Origin: SIG653 sp964509125
Lineage (GTDB): Bacteria > Bacillota > Clostridia > Oscillospirales > CAG-382
Reading direction: 5' to 3'
Length of the DNA stretch: 57,604 bases
Assembly (NCBI GenBank): GCA_964509125.1
Contig: CAZDVZ010000007.1
Coordinates: 1-57,604 of the forward strand
Each line of letters starts with the position of its first letter. Positions within the stretch are counted from its first letter, which is position 1. Below, piece by piece: positions 7,071-16,148 of the stretch. A program made the position numbers and the translations under genes. The notes below the pieces were generated by a model. It made no database searches. It was not told where the DNA came from and worked only from the letters and a program-made list of their open reading frames with translations.

Positions 7071-9527
7071 ATGAAAAGTTTATCAAGAATTGGGAAAAGG
7101 CTTTCAAGAAAATTATTGTCCACAATACTCGCGCTGTTTATGATATTTTCAATGTTTTCGGTGACTTTACAGCCTTCTATCGAAGTTGAGGCCGCGGGAG
7201 ATTTTGCACTTTTGCGTCAGACTGACAGCCAATGGTATGGATATTATTACGGCGGCGGTTCTCTTCCCGGAACTGGATGCGGAATATTCGCCCTTGTTAA
7301 CTGCGTTGGATATCTTACGGGGCAAACAATGGATGTTCCCGAGGTAGCATCATGGGCACATAGTATCAACGCGTATAATGTTAACGGCGGTGATGGAACA
7401 TATAGACTTGTGCTTTATCCAAAAGTTGAAGCAAAATACGGCAGTACATACGGCTTTACCGTTGATTGTGGCACTGATGACAACGGATGGTGGGATGGCG
7501 TTAGCAGCACAACCCTTAAAAACCATCTTTTGGGTGGCGGAGTAGCCGTTGGTCACGTTTACAACCACTTTATCGCCATTGTAGGGTACGATGCAAGCAC
7601 GAATAAATTTCATGTTTACGACAGCGCACCATCTTCCGCAAGAGGAACAAATTATAACGGCGGTGACGTCTGGCTTACTCCGTCCGGGCTTTCATCGGGA
7701 GTGATGAATGTGGACTGGTTCTGCCTTCTTTCGGCAACGGCCAATAACAAACTTGACGGAGCATCCCCCATATATATGGGAGAAAACTTTGATGCGTATA
7801 TAAGACAGGCTTCCACAGGAAATTATCTCACAGACGATAACAACAATGTTATCTGCTCCACGCCTGTTTACAACGAATATCAAAGATGGCATTTTGTATA
7901 CAATCATGATGATGGATCATATTCCATTTTTAGTGACGTTAAGCAAAAATGGTTTGATGTTCCATATGGAGACTATTCCGATAACGCGAGTATATGGCTT
8001 TGCGATTATAACGGGCTTCATCCGCAAAGGTTTTATCTCTATTTCACAAGAGGACACTTTTTCTTTAGAACTGTAGGCTCTGACAAGGTACTCGATGTAA
8101 ACGCATATACGAATAATCTTGAGCTTTGCGGAAATGACACAGGTACAACAGATGTTTCTTTCAACGCAAGGGCTTTTGAAATTCTTAAATTCAATAACGA
8201 CTACAGTAATTGGTTTTATAATTTCGGAGAAGAAATGTCCGTTTATGTAAGGAACAATGCGTTTGGGAAGATGATGACCGCTTCGGGAAACGAGGTTATT
8301 TTCACAGATGCCACATTTGGAGAAGACCAAAGATGGATAATGAAACGCAAGGCGGATGGTTCTTATGAATTTGTTTCCGCATCTACGGGACTTAACCTTG
8401 ATGTTCTTTACGGCGATATCGCTGTTGGAACACCCGTTGATCTTTTCGCTTGGAACGGATTGAGGCCACAGGCATTTTTCGTTCTTCCCAACGATAGCAG
8501 ACCCGGTTGTTATTATATCAAACCTGTTTATACAAACACCGTGTGTGATGTGAATGCTTCTGTTCTTGATCTTTCGCTTCATGAGCTTAATACAACCAGT
8601 GAAGCTGTAATAGATGCACAGAGCTTTGAAATAATCTTTGACGGCATACAAAACAACACGATCCAGCCTGCGTACTTGGGAGATTCCTTTGACGGTTATC
8701 TCACGGGCAAGGCTTCGGGAAGAACACTTACGGATATGGGCAACCAAACACTTGCCGCCCAAGAAACTACATACGCTGAAAATCAGAAATTCCATTTTGA
8801 ATATGACAGTGTATCAAAATCTTATAAAATAACAGGCTATTCGGGAAAATGCGTTGACGTTACCTATACATACTACACAGACGGAAGTACCTTGGGGCTT
8901 TACGATGGTAACGGATGGGTAGCACAAAAATTCAGATTCTATGAATCGGGCGGTTATTATTACATAAGCCCCACATATACAAACAGACTTGTCGATATAA
9001 GCAATTATGACAATTCAACTGTTCAGCTTTACGGAACTGAGTTGGCGGACTACAGAGCATTCACCCTTACAAAAGCCGAAGCCGCGCCTGAACCAACTGA
9101 AACAGAGCTTGTTATTAAAGGCGAGTCCGCGTTGAGAAAAGATGGAACAGACCTTTACAATGTTCATTCCGGCAAAACGGCGCAAGAGATCCTCGGCCAA
9201 TTTGATAATCAGAACATTTCGGTTTATAACGCAGAAGGCGCACTTGTAGATAGCATTGCGACAGTGGGAACGGGATACACCGTAAAACTCTCTGCAAACG
9301 GTGAGGTTATCGATATGTTAACTGTTATCATTATGGGCGATGTCAACGGTGACGGAGTTGTGGATTCGACGGACTATTTGAGAATAAAAGGTACATTCCT
9401 TGGAACTTTCAGTTTAATGGATGCTTCTTCAAAATCTGCTGACGTTGATGGAAACGGTATAATTGATACAACTGACTACCTTCGTGTGAAGGGCCACTTT
9501 ATTGGTACTTATAACCTTTTTGAATAA
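7071..9527 (+). CDS. Secreted C39-like cysteine peptidase with ricin-like repeats and dockerin
   Basis: The start is the ATG at 7071 with AAAGGGAGG before it. The 818-residue product has a signal peptide (1 to about 42, with a basic start and a hydrophobic core). A papain-fold peptidase resembling Peptidase_C39_2 covers about 45-250: QTDSQW, then Cys70 in GTGCGIFA, His166 in YNHFIAIVGYD, and Asp184 in YDSAP. From about 255 to 715 there are three related blocks with QRW or QKF motifs and GxxLDVN-like strands, best read as ricin-type beta-trefoil carbohydrate-binding repeats. Residues about 756-818 are a type I dockerin with two calcium loops (DVNGDGVVDSTD and DVDGNGIIDTTD). It is probably exported and docked on a cohesin-bearing scaffold, acting on peptides or peptidoglycan near glycans. 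No cohesin is encoded here. It stands alone between its own promoter and a terminator. Confidence 0.87.
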   Translation: MKSLSRIGKRLSRKLLSTILALFMIFSMFSVTLQPSIEVEAAGDFALLRQTDSQWYGYYYGGGSLPGTGCGIFALVNCVGYLTGQTMDVPEVASWAHSINAYNVNGGDGTYRLVLYPKVEAKYGSTYGFTVDCGTDDNGWWDGVSSTTLKNHLLGGGVAVGHVYNHFIAIVGYDASTNKFHVYDSAPSSARGTNYNGGDVWLTPSGLSSGVMNVDWFCLLSATANNKLDGASPIYMGENFDAYIRQASTGNYLTDDNNNVICSTPVYNEYQRWHFVYNHDDGSYSIFSDVKQKWFDVPYGDYSDNASIWLCDYNGLHPQRFYLYFTRGHFFFRTVGSDKVLDVNAYTNNLELCGNDTGTTDVSFNARAFEILKFNNDYSNWFYNFGEEMSVYVRNNAFGKMMTASGNEVIFTDATFGEDQRWIMKRKADGSYEFVSASTGLNLDVLYGDIAVGTPVDLFAWNGLRPQAFFVLPNDSRPGCYYIKPVYTNTVCDVNASVLDLSLHELNTTSEAVIDAQSFEIIFDGIQNNTIQPAYLGDSFDGYLTGKASGRTLTDMGNQTLAAQETTYAENQKFHFEYDSVSKSYKITGYSGKCVDVTYTYYTDGSTLGLYDGNGWVAQKFRFYESGGYYYISPTYTNRLVDISNYDNSTVQLYGTELADYRAFTLTKAEAAPEPTETELVIKGESALRKDGTDLYNVHSGKTAQEILGQFDNQNISVYNAEGALVDSIATVGTGYTVKLSANGEVIDMLTVIIMGDVNGDGVVDSTDYLRIKGTFLGTFSLMDASSKSADVDGNGIIDTTDYLRVKGHFIGTYNLFE

Positions 9528-9597
9528 GGGAACCCAATGAAAATAAACGTCCTCAACGTAAGTAATTTTGCGTTGGGAAAGGTTTAATTAAAAACGA

Positions 9598-9650
9598 ATA
9601 AAAGCCGCCTCAGGCACGAATACAATTCGAGCTTGAAGACGGCTTTTTAT
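9598..9650. terminator. Bidirectional terminator between convergent genes
   Basis: The arms AAAAGCCG (9600-9607) and CGGCTTTTT (9640-9648) close a longer imperfect stem with an inner CGAA/TTCG hairpin (9618-9630). A-runs on the left and T-runs on the right let it work in both directions, for the peptidase (plus) and the SGNH hydrolase (minus). Confidence 0.85.
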
Positions 9651-9685
9651 AATATATTTGTATTAAAAATAATTTTATCTTTTTG

Positions 9686-10771
9686 TTATTTTTCGTCTTT
9701 TCTGAAAGCTTTTTTCAGTGTTTGCTCTACGGCATCTGCCATGAGAGCAAATCCTAAATCGTTGGGGTGCGCACCGTCTACGGTGCACATATCTTCGTAG
9801 GGACCTCTGAAAACGCTTTCTCCGTCTATAAAATAAATGTTTTCGTCTCCGCTTTCCTTTGCTTTTTTGTATGTGTCAAAAATGATGTTTCTTCTTATGA
9901 TGTTTTCATCGTAGTCATGCAAGAAGTCGGATTTTGACATTATAACTATGGGGACGAGAGAATGATTTTTCCTAACTTTATCGTACATTCTGAAGTGGGT
10001 TTCCAGAAGGTGTTCGGGAGAGGGACTATTGTGGTCGTAGTCCATAATAAAAGCGGACATATCAATACTTGAAATATAGTCTGCAATTATTTCTTCCCCT
10101 CTTCCGCTTCCCGAAAAGCCTAAATTTATATGGTTTATGTTAAGTCGCCTTGAAACAACGCTTTGATAAGTATTACCCGGACGACTCGCACAGCCACCTT
10201 GAGTTATGGAGCTTCCGTAATATACCACGGGAGTTTCTTCCGCGTAGGGTAGGCCGCTGCCTAAAAACGCATCTTTACTGATTCCTATAAATAAATTTTT
10301 AACATTGCTATATGTGGGGAAGTTTATTGTAATGTATCTTTTTTTTCGGGCTTTGAACGAAACCTTGGCTTCAAACCCTCCGCTGCCGTGGAACGGCGGC
10401 TTAAAAGGGGCGTAAAAGTGGGAGTCTCCCCACTTTTCGTCGATGTAAAGATCGAATCCGCAACTCCCTGTAAGGGCAAAGTGAGACATTTTACCCATGG
10501 TGGGCATTTCCGCATGGATGGCAACATATTTCGAATCCGTACAAAAGCGCACTCTTCCGCCTGCGGTGTTGAGGTATAATGCAGCTACACCTTCATTTGT
10601 GTTTAACGCAACATTATCGGGAAGCCTTTTGAAATCCGGCTCTGTTTCCGGCTTGTATAACCCATATATTTTAAAGGGCGATTTTCTTGTGTCGTAAAAA
10701 ACAACATCGTCTTCGCCGATCTCTGTTACGATCTTCATGGCTTCGTCTATATTTTCAGCGGTTTTTAACAT
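9686..10771 (-). CDS. SGNH/GDSL-family hydrolase with N-terminal GxDLY domain
   Basis: The 361-residue cytoplasmic protein (no signal peptide) has an N-terminal beta-rich domain (about 1-175) containing GFDLY (105-109), the signature of the domain that precedes some SGNH esterases. The catalytic domain follows: block I GSSITQGG (186-193) with the nucleophile serine, block II NLGFSGSG (216-223), a block III-like DYDHNSPSPEH, and the terminal DGAHPND with Asp332 and His335. Such enzymes remove acyl groups, often from sugars, but the substrate cannot be read. AAGGAGGAG lies 9 bases before the ATG. It is a single gene running toward the secreted peptidase gene, with the ParB-like gene upstream on the same strand. 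Confidence 0.88.
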   Translation of the reverse strand: MLKTAENIDEAMKIVTEIGEDDVVFYDTRKSPFKIYGLYKPETEPDFKRLPDNVALNTNEGVAALYLNTAGGRVRFCTDSKYVAIHAEMPTMGKMSHFALTGSCGFDLYIDEKWGDSHFYAPFKPPFHGSGGFEAKVSFKARKKRYITINFPTYSNVKNLFIGISKDAFLGSGLPYAEETPVVYYGSSITQGGCASRPGNTYQSVVSRRLNINHINLGFSGSGRGEEIIADYISSIDMSAFIMDYDHNSPSPEHLLETHFRMYDKVRKNHSLVPIVIMSKSDFLHDYDENIIRRNIIFDTYKKAKESGDENIYFIDGESVFRGPYEDMCTVDGAHPNDLGFALMADAVEQTLKKAFRKDEK

Positions 10772-10828
10772 GGAAACTCTCCTCCTTCCGGGAGAATTTT
10801 AACATATATTTTTTTTGCCGTCAAGACG

Positions 10829-11713
10829 CTATTTTGTTTTGTGGCGTTTTTTGATTTTTAAATTGATATCCAAAATGCCTTCCGATTCCAGCTCCGTTTT
10901 GTCCACCTTTATTCCTGCGTTTTCCAAAATTACTATGGCTCTGTTGAGAGAGTTTAAGAAAAATCCCACGTCAGGCATTATGGCGATTTTTCGTTTTGTA
11001 TCGCCTTTTGTTCTGAATGTTGGATTTATCATTCCAAGTGCGGCGTTTTCTGTTTCCGGCGCGCTCATGGAGGTTGATACCGCTTGTTCAATGAGCCTAA
11101 ATCGTTTTTCCCTGTCTTCGATTTTTGAAATTGCGGTAGCATGTCTTTCCGAAAGCCCGCTTTTCATAATTACCTTTTTTTCACATTCGGTAAGTTGCAT
11201 TATATTAAATCTATTCATCAGAGACGGTTTGGTGATGGATAGCGCTTCTGCTGCTTCTGCGGCATCCGAGTCGAAATCGTTTATTAAAATACTCGCCCCC
11301 TCCGCTTCTTCAAGAAAATGCAAAGGATCTCTTTGTATGTTTTCCGCAAGCGATATCTCCAAACCTTCTTTGGCGGTGGAATCTATCAAAATGCATGGGA
11401 CTTCGTTGAGATTTAACATTATTGCAGCGCGCCACCGTCGTTCGCCTGCAACGATCTCATATTTTTCCCCGTAAACTTTTTCTTCACCAATTTCAACAAA
11501 TGGCACATTATCTCTTTTTCTTATAATAATTGGCTGAATAATTCCATATCTTTGTATGCTGTCCGCGAGTTTTTTTAACGTAACATTTCCGCTGCTTGAC
11601 CTTACCCGAAATGGATTTGGTATCATATCGCCCGTCGGCAAAAAAATGATTTTCCTTTCGGTTTTTTCCTTGCTTTTTCTTTTGAATGATGTTACTTTGC
11701 TTATAATGCTCAT
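10829..11713 (-). CDS. ParB/Noc-family protein without adjacent ParA
   Basis: The ATG at 11713 is chosen because a full AGGAGG precedes it; an upstream in-frame ATG lacks one. The 294-residue protein has the ParB N-terminal CTPase fold with GERRWRA (90-96) and ENIQRDPL (124-131), a central helix-turn-helix region (about 150-172), and a C-terminal segment (about 255-294) suited to dimerisation. ParB proteins bind parS and load as CTP-dependent clamps; Noc paralogues bind their own sites and block division over the nucleoid. There is no ParA gene on either side and no rsmG/gidB neighbour, so this is not the usual ori-proximal pair. I would call it Noc-like or an accessory ParB, with the choice undecided. 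Confidence 0.85.
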   Translation of the reverse strand: MSIISKVTSFKRKSKEKTERKIIFLPTGDMIPNPFRVRSSSGNVTLKKLADSIQRYGIIQPIIIRKRDNVPFVEIGEEKVYGEKYEIVAGERRWRAAIMLNLNEVPCILIDSTAKEGLEISLAENIQRDPLHFLEEAEGASILINDFDSDAAEAAEALSITKPSLMNRFNIMQLTECEKKVIMKSGLSERHATAISKIEDREKRFRLIEQAVSTSMSAPETENAALGMINPTFRTKGDTKRKIAIMPDVGFFLNSLNRAIVILENAGIKVDKTELESEGILDINLKIKKRHKTK

Positions 11714-11914
11714 CTTTAGACCTCCTTTTTGTTTTATTATACATAAACAACGCGGCGAAAAATGCCGAAGCAAGGAATGTAAAAAAAAATAATTTAGGAA
11801 TAAACTGAAATATAATCGAATCTCAAAATTTATGGCGGGAAAATTTTAATCCATGGATGAGAAAAATTCTTTGTTCAATGTATACAAAAATAAGAGATTT
11901 TTTTTCGTTGGGTA

Positions 11915-11943
11915 TTGACAAAAGGTATCTGTTTGGGTATAAT
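11915..11943 (+). promoter_or_regulatory. Consensus promoter of the type IV pilus operon
   Basis: A perfect TTGACA, a 17-base spacer and a perfect TATAAT, 40 bases before the pilB start. Transcription would begin near 11950. The region between this and the ParB-like gene (11714-11914) is AT-rich and shows no other gene. Confidence 0.85.
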
Positions 11944-11983
11944 GGAATTACTATTATAGTATCTATAGGGATGGGTGTGAATC

Positions 11984-13624
11984 TTGGCAAACGGTAAATT
12001 CAAATTTGGCGACGCTTTTAAAAAAATCTCTTTTGAAGAAACAAAAGAGGAAACTGTTTCAAAAAAGTCTTTCGTTGAAACCAGAACAAAAGAAGAGATA
12101 TATAAAGGGCTGGGTATAAAATTTGTTGACCTTACATCATATGTGGTTGATGAAAGTGCCATTGCGCTTATTACAGATGAAGCCGCAAAACGCTACAGCG
12201 CTGTGCCTATAGGATTTGATGAAGTTCATCCCGAAAGGGTTGTTCTCGCCATGGAGAATCCCATGGATGTGGAAGCTATTGACGATGTAAGATTCATTAT
12301 AAACAGAACAGTGATTCCTGTTGCTGTTGACACGTCACAGCTTATGCTTCTCATTGATAAATATTTTGGGAAAGCTGCTGCACAAGCGGTTGCGGATGAA
12401 TATCGAAAAGAGTTTTCCGCAGATCTTGACGCTAAGGACATCGCGGCGAATGCTGCCGTTGAGGATGCACCGGTTGTACAGCTGGTAAGAGGCATAATAG
12501 AGCAGGCGGTACACCGCAGAGCAAGTGATATACATATTGAGCCTTTGGAAAAGTCTGTGCGCCTTAGATATCGTGTTGACGGCGTGCTCACGGAGATAAT
12601 TAAATATGACCATTCACTTCTTAATGTTATATGCTCCCGCGTAAAGATCATATCCGGTCTTGACATTTCCGAAAAACGTATGCCTCAGGACGGGCGAGCC
12701 ACGGCGATCGTTGACGGAAGAGAGTTTGACATTCGTGTTTCCACTTTGCCCACGGTGTATGGGGAAAAGGTGGTAATGCGTTTAAATGAGAAGAACTCAA
12801 TGCAGCTTGAAAAAACCAGACTGGGTATTTCGGGCAAGGAATTTGATGATTTTAATAAAATGCTTGGGCACCCTCACGGTATTATACTTGTAACAGGCCC
12901 TACCGGCAGTGGTAAGTCCACAACCCTCTATACGGCTCTCAACGAGCTTAATGTGGAAGGCGTTAATATTATTACCGTTGAAGATCCTGTTGAAGTTAAT
13001 ATCCCCGGTATAAACCAAGTCCAGGTAAATGAGAAGGCGGGGCTTACTTTTGCAAGTGCCCTTCGTTCCATACTTCGTCAGGACCCTGATATAATCATGA
13101 TCGGAGAAATTCGTGATACCGAGACTGCCGCTATTGCAGTCCAGGCGGCTATCACGGGACACCTTGTGGTAAGTACGCTCCACACCAACTCCACTGCTGC
13201 GACCATTGACCGTCTTACGGATATGGGTGTTGAACCTTATCTTGTTGCGGATGCTTTGGTGGGGATCATTGCTCAACGTCTTGCAAGACGTCTTTGCCCT
13301 CATTGCAAGGAATCATATGAGGCAACAGAGGCGGAGAAGCGCGAGCTTGGATTGGACGCGGATAAGCCTTACACCCTTTATCGACACAAGGGGTGCGGAA
13401 GATGCGACGGAACGGGATATTTCGGACGAATCGGTATTTTTGAAACAATGGATATGACGCCTGAAATGAGAAACCTTATTGCCGGTAAAGCATCCACGAA
13501 CCAAGTTAGGAAGCTTTCTATCGAACAAGGTACTCATACATTGCTTTATGGATATAAAAAGCTTGTTAGAGACGGCATTACTTCTATGCATGAGCTTCAT
13601 AGAGCAGAATATTCAGAAGAATAA
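11984..13624 (+). CDS. pilB: Type IV pilus extension ATPase PilB
   Basis: The 546-residue hexameric ATPase drives pilin polymerisation from the cytoplasm. An N-terminal GspE/MshEN-like region (about 30-150) precedes the motor. Walker A GPTGSGKST is near residue 305, and the Asp-box and Walker B region includes DPDIIMIGEIRDTETA, followed by the His-box HLVVSTLHTNS. The tetracysteine zinc site CPHC...GCGRC near 438-475 distinguishes PilB/GspE from retraction ATPases. The start is TTG; no in-frame ATG nearby gives a full-length N-terminus. It is the first gene of the pilus operon, directly behind a consensus promoter, with pilT and pilC following. Confidence 0.95.
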   Translation: MANGKFKFGDAFKKISFEETKEETVSKKSFVETRTKEEIYKGLGIKFVDLTSYVVDESAIALITDEAAKRYSAVPIGFDEVHPERVVLAMENPMDVEAIDDVRFIINRTVIPVAVDTSQLMLLIDKYFGKAAAQAVADEYRKEFSADLDAKDIAANAAVEDAPVVQLVRGIIEQAVHRRASDIHIEPLEKSVRLRYRVDGVLTEIIKYDHSLLNVICSRVKIISGLDISEKRMPQDGRATAIVDGREFDIRVSTLPTVYGEKVVMRLNEKNSMQLEKTRLGISGKEFDDFNKMLGHPHGIILVTGPTGSGKSTTLYTALNELNVEGVNIITVEDPVEVNIPGINQVQVNEKAGLTFASALRSILRQDPDIIMIGEIRDTETAAIAVQAAITGHLVVSTLHTNSTAATIDRLTDMGVEPYLVADALVGIIAQRLARRLCPHCKESYEATEAEKRELGLDADKPYTLYRHKGCGRCDGTGYFGRIGIFETMDMTPEMRNLIAGKASTNQVRKLSIEQGTHTLLYGYKKLVRDGITSMHELHRAEYSEE

Positions 13625-13669
13625 GTTTTTATCAACACATTTTTATAAAGAAAGGGATCGCGGAGGGGC

Positions 13670-14755
13670 TTGCCTTTCGCTTTACATATTATGACAATTT
13701 CGGATCTTTTGGTTGAGGCGCAATCATTAAAAGCGTCGGATCTACATATTACCGTGGGTGTTCCCCCGAAGGTTCGCATTCACGGTGCGTTGACTACACT
13801 TGAATATCCTTCTCTGACTTCTGATGATACAGAGGCACTTCTTATGGAGGTTCTTGACGACAGATGCAAGGAAACTTTTGAGAAAAACGGAGAGGTTGAC
13901 TTTGCTTTGAGTTTTGGAGATTCCGACCGTTGCAGAGCTAATGTTTACCGTCAAAAGTCCATGATGGCAGGTGCATTCCGTATAATTAACTCCAAGATTC
14001 CCAGAACAGAAGAGTTGGGGATTCCGTGGGCTGTAACCGATCTTCATATGAAGAATAACGGGCTTGTTCTTGTAACCGGCCCTACGGGTAGTGGTAAATC
14101 TACTACGCTTGCCTCTATTATCAATCTTATCAATAAAAACAGAGATTGTCATATTATAACACTTGAAGATCCTATTGAATATATTCACGATCATAAACGC
14201 TCCGTGGTAAATCAGCGAGAAATGGGTACCGACAGCAGGAGTTACGCAGACGCTTTGAGGGCGGCACTTCGTGAAGACCCGGATGTTATCCTTGTAGGAG
14301 AAATGCGTGATCTTGAAACTATTAGTATTGCCGTTACGGCTGCTGAAACCGGACACCTTGTTTTCTCTACGTTGCACACCATAGGGTCTGCTGCGACTAT
14401 CGATCGTATTATTGACGTTTTTCCGCTTAGCCAACAAGAACAGATAAGAATTCAGCTTTCGACGGTTTTGCAGGGAGTTATTTCTCAAAGACTTCTTCCA
14501 AACGCTACAAACGATGGACGTGTTGCCGCTTTCGAGGTTATGCTCGCTTGTCCTGCTATTCAAAACCTTATTCGTGAAAATAAAACATATCAAATACAAA
14601 GTGTACTGCAAACTAATAGATCTATGGGAATGCAAACTCTTGATAATGCTCTTTTTGACTTGTATGTAAATGGTAAAATAGCGAAGAGCGAGTGCATTAG
14701 GTACGCCATAGAGCCTTCTGCGATGGAGAAAGCTTTGCAATCCGGCGGCTTTTAA
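13670..14755 (+). CDS. pilT: Type IV pilus retraction ATPase PilT
   Basis: This 354-361 residue ATPase depolymerises the pilus and powers twitching. Walker A is GPTGSGKST, followed by EDPIEY, then EDPDVILVGEMRDLETI (Walker B), then the HLVFSTLHT His-box. The PilT signature CPAIQNLIREN stands for the family AIRNLIRE motif. The zinc tetracysteine of PilB is absent. The start is uncertain: TTG at 13670 has GGAGG only 3 bases before it, and the ATG at 13691 (MTISDLLVEAQ, the usual N-terminus) has no site nearby. I report the longer form. Having pilT inside the operon implies regulated retraction, so a motile or pulling pilus rather than a static one. Confidence 0.93.
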   Translation: MPFALHIMTISDLLVEAQSLKASDLHITVGVPPKVRIHGALTTLEYPSLTSDDTEALLMEVLDDRCKETFEKNGEVDFALSFGDSDRCRANVYRQKSMMAGAFRIINSKIPRTEELGIPWAVTDLHMKNNGLVLVTGPTGSGKSTTLASIINLINKNRDCHIITLEDPIEYIHDHKRSVVNQREMGTDSRSYADALRAALREDPDVILVGEMRDLETISIAVTAAETGHLVFSTLHTIGSAATIDRIIDVFPLSQQEQIRIQLSTVLQGVISQRLLPNATNDGRVAAFEVMLACPAIQNLIRENKTYQIQSVLQTNRSMGMQTLDNALFDLYVNGKIAKSECIRYAIEPSAMEKALQSGGF

Positions 14756-14804
14756 TCTCCGAACGGGGCGTGGATTTAACCAAACAGGAAAGGAATGATG
14801 GGTT

Positions 14805-16022
14805 TTGCCAAAATATTCATACGAAGCCGTTACCGCTTTGGGCAAGAATGTTAAAGGTAATATTGAAGCCGATGATCAGTCAAAGGCTGTTGCAAAATTA
14901 ACTTCTACAGGTCATACGGTTATTTCGTTAAAAGAAGCAGGAATACTCAATGCAAATATAAATGTTTCCTTGGGGGGCAAGAAAGTTCCTCCACGTGATA
15001 TGGGTGCTTACTGTCATCAGTTCGTGTCAATTTTAAGTGCAGGTGTTCCTCTTGTTTCTTGCCTTAAGATGATGGAGAAGCAATCACAGAACAAAGTGCT
15101 TGCGGCAACCACGAGAGAAATGAGAATAAGCGTAGAAAAAGGCGCAACTCTTGCTGCTGCTATGGCAAAGCATGATGCGGTTTTTCCCCCGCTTTTTGTA
15201 AACATGGTGCGCTCCGGTGAGGAAACGGGTAATATCGACAAAAGCTTTGAGCAGATGGCGATACATTATGAAAAAGATGCGAAATTGCGCGGTATTGTTA
15301 AGAAAGCAATGATGTATCCTATCATCGTTTGCTGTCTCGCGGTTGCTATCGTTATTGTGCTTTTGGTTTGGATCGTTCCTCAGTTTACGGATATGTTTAA
15401 CGATATGAGTTTTGAAATGCCTGCATATACGTTAGCGGTCGTTGCCATATCAGATTTTATTATTGAAAAATGGTATATCATGCTTAGTGTTATTGTTGTG
15501 CTTGTTGCCGTTTTCAGGGTATTTAAGGCTACCGATAAAGGAAAGCATATATTAGGACATATGGCAATAACAATGCCGCTTATCGGGAAATTGAACACAA
15601 AAACAGCTTGTGCTCAGTTTTCAAGAAACCTTCAAACCATGCTTGGTGCAGGTATTAAAATAACAGATGCTCTTGACATTGTTGCGCAGACTATGAACAG
15701 CCTTATTTACAGCGAATCTGTTTACGAGATTAAGCAACAGGTTGAAATGGGTATTCCTCTTCAACGTGCTTTGGAAAAAACAGGGCTTTATCCTTCCATG
15801 GTAACAAATATGGTTGCCATTGGTGAAGAAGCGGGTTCTACGGAGGAGATGCTTAGTACTGTTGCAGATTATTATGAGCAGGAAGTTGAAGAGACAACTC
15901 AACAGGTTGCCGCAACTCTTGAACCGTTGCTCATTATTTTAATGGCGGTTGCTTGCGTTGCTGTTATCGTTGCCGTATTCCTTCCCATTATGTCACTTTA
16001 CGGTCAGTTGGATACAATTTAA
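14805..16022 (+). CDS. pilC: Type IV pilus inner-membrane platform protein PilC
   Basis: The 405-residue polytopic protein is the membrane platform on which PilB and PilT act. It opens with the family pattern MPKYSYEAVTALGKNVKG. Two tandem T2SF/GspF domains follow, each with a conserved GEETG-like motif (SGEETGNIDKSFEQMA and IGEEAGSTEEMLSTVA). Hydrophobic helices lie near residues 168-190, 218-240 and 376-400. The start is TTG with AAAGGA 11 bases before it. It lies 49 bases after pilT and is followed by a longer leader before the major pilin. Confidence 0.94.
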   Translation: MPKYSYEAVTALGKNVKGNIEADDQSKAVAKLTSTGHTVISLKEAGILNANINVSLGGKKVPPRDMGAYCHQFVSILSAGVPLVSCLKMMEKQSQNKVLAATTREMRISVEKGATLAAAMAKHDAVFPPLFVNMVRSGEETGNIDKSFEQMAIHYEKDAKLRGIVKKAMMYPIIVCCLAVAIVIVLLVWIVPQFTDMFNDMSFEMPAYTLAVVAISDFIIEKWYIMLSVIVVLVAVFRVFKATDKGKHILGHMAITMPLIGKLNTKTACAQFSRNLQTMLGAGIKITDALDIVAQTMNSLIYSESVYEIKQQVEMGIPLQRALEKTGLYPSMVTNMVAIGEEAGSTEEMLSTVADYYEQEVEETTQQVAATLEPLLIILMAVACVAVIVAVFLPIMSLYGQLDTI

Positions 16023-16148
16023 TTTTTTGTACATCAACTTGTTTTGTATGTTATATTCGGCTGTTTGGAGCGGATTACCCGGTCCCTTCAAAATCTGAAA
16101 ATACATAGAATTTAACTTAAAACAAAATTTATTAAGGAGATTATGACA

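Noticed and set aside
7917..8795. A 292-codon open frame antisense to the secreted peptidase
   Set aside because: No ribosome binding site and no family pattern; its cysteine and isoleucine richness is what the complement of the ricin-like repeats gives.
10815..11474. A 219-codon plus-strand frame opposite the ParB-like gene
   Set aside because: Serine-rich shadow of the ParB frame with no start signal.
13742..14845. A 367-codon open frame on the minus strand opposite pilT
   Set aside because: It lies entirely antisense to pilT and the start of pilC, has no ribosome binding site and no recognisable domain. It follows from the codon bias of the real genes.
16028..16057. A separate promoter directly ahead of the major pilin
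   Set aside because: The best candidate (TTGTAC with TATATT) needs a 19-base spacer; too weak to list.
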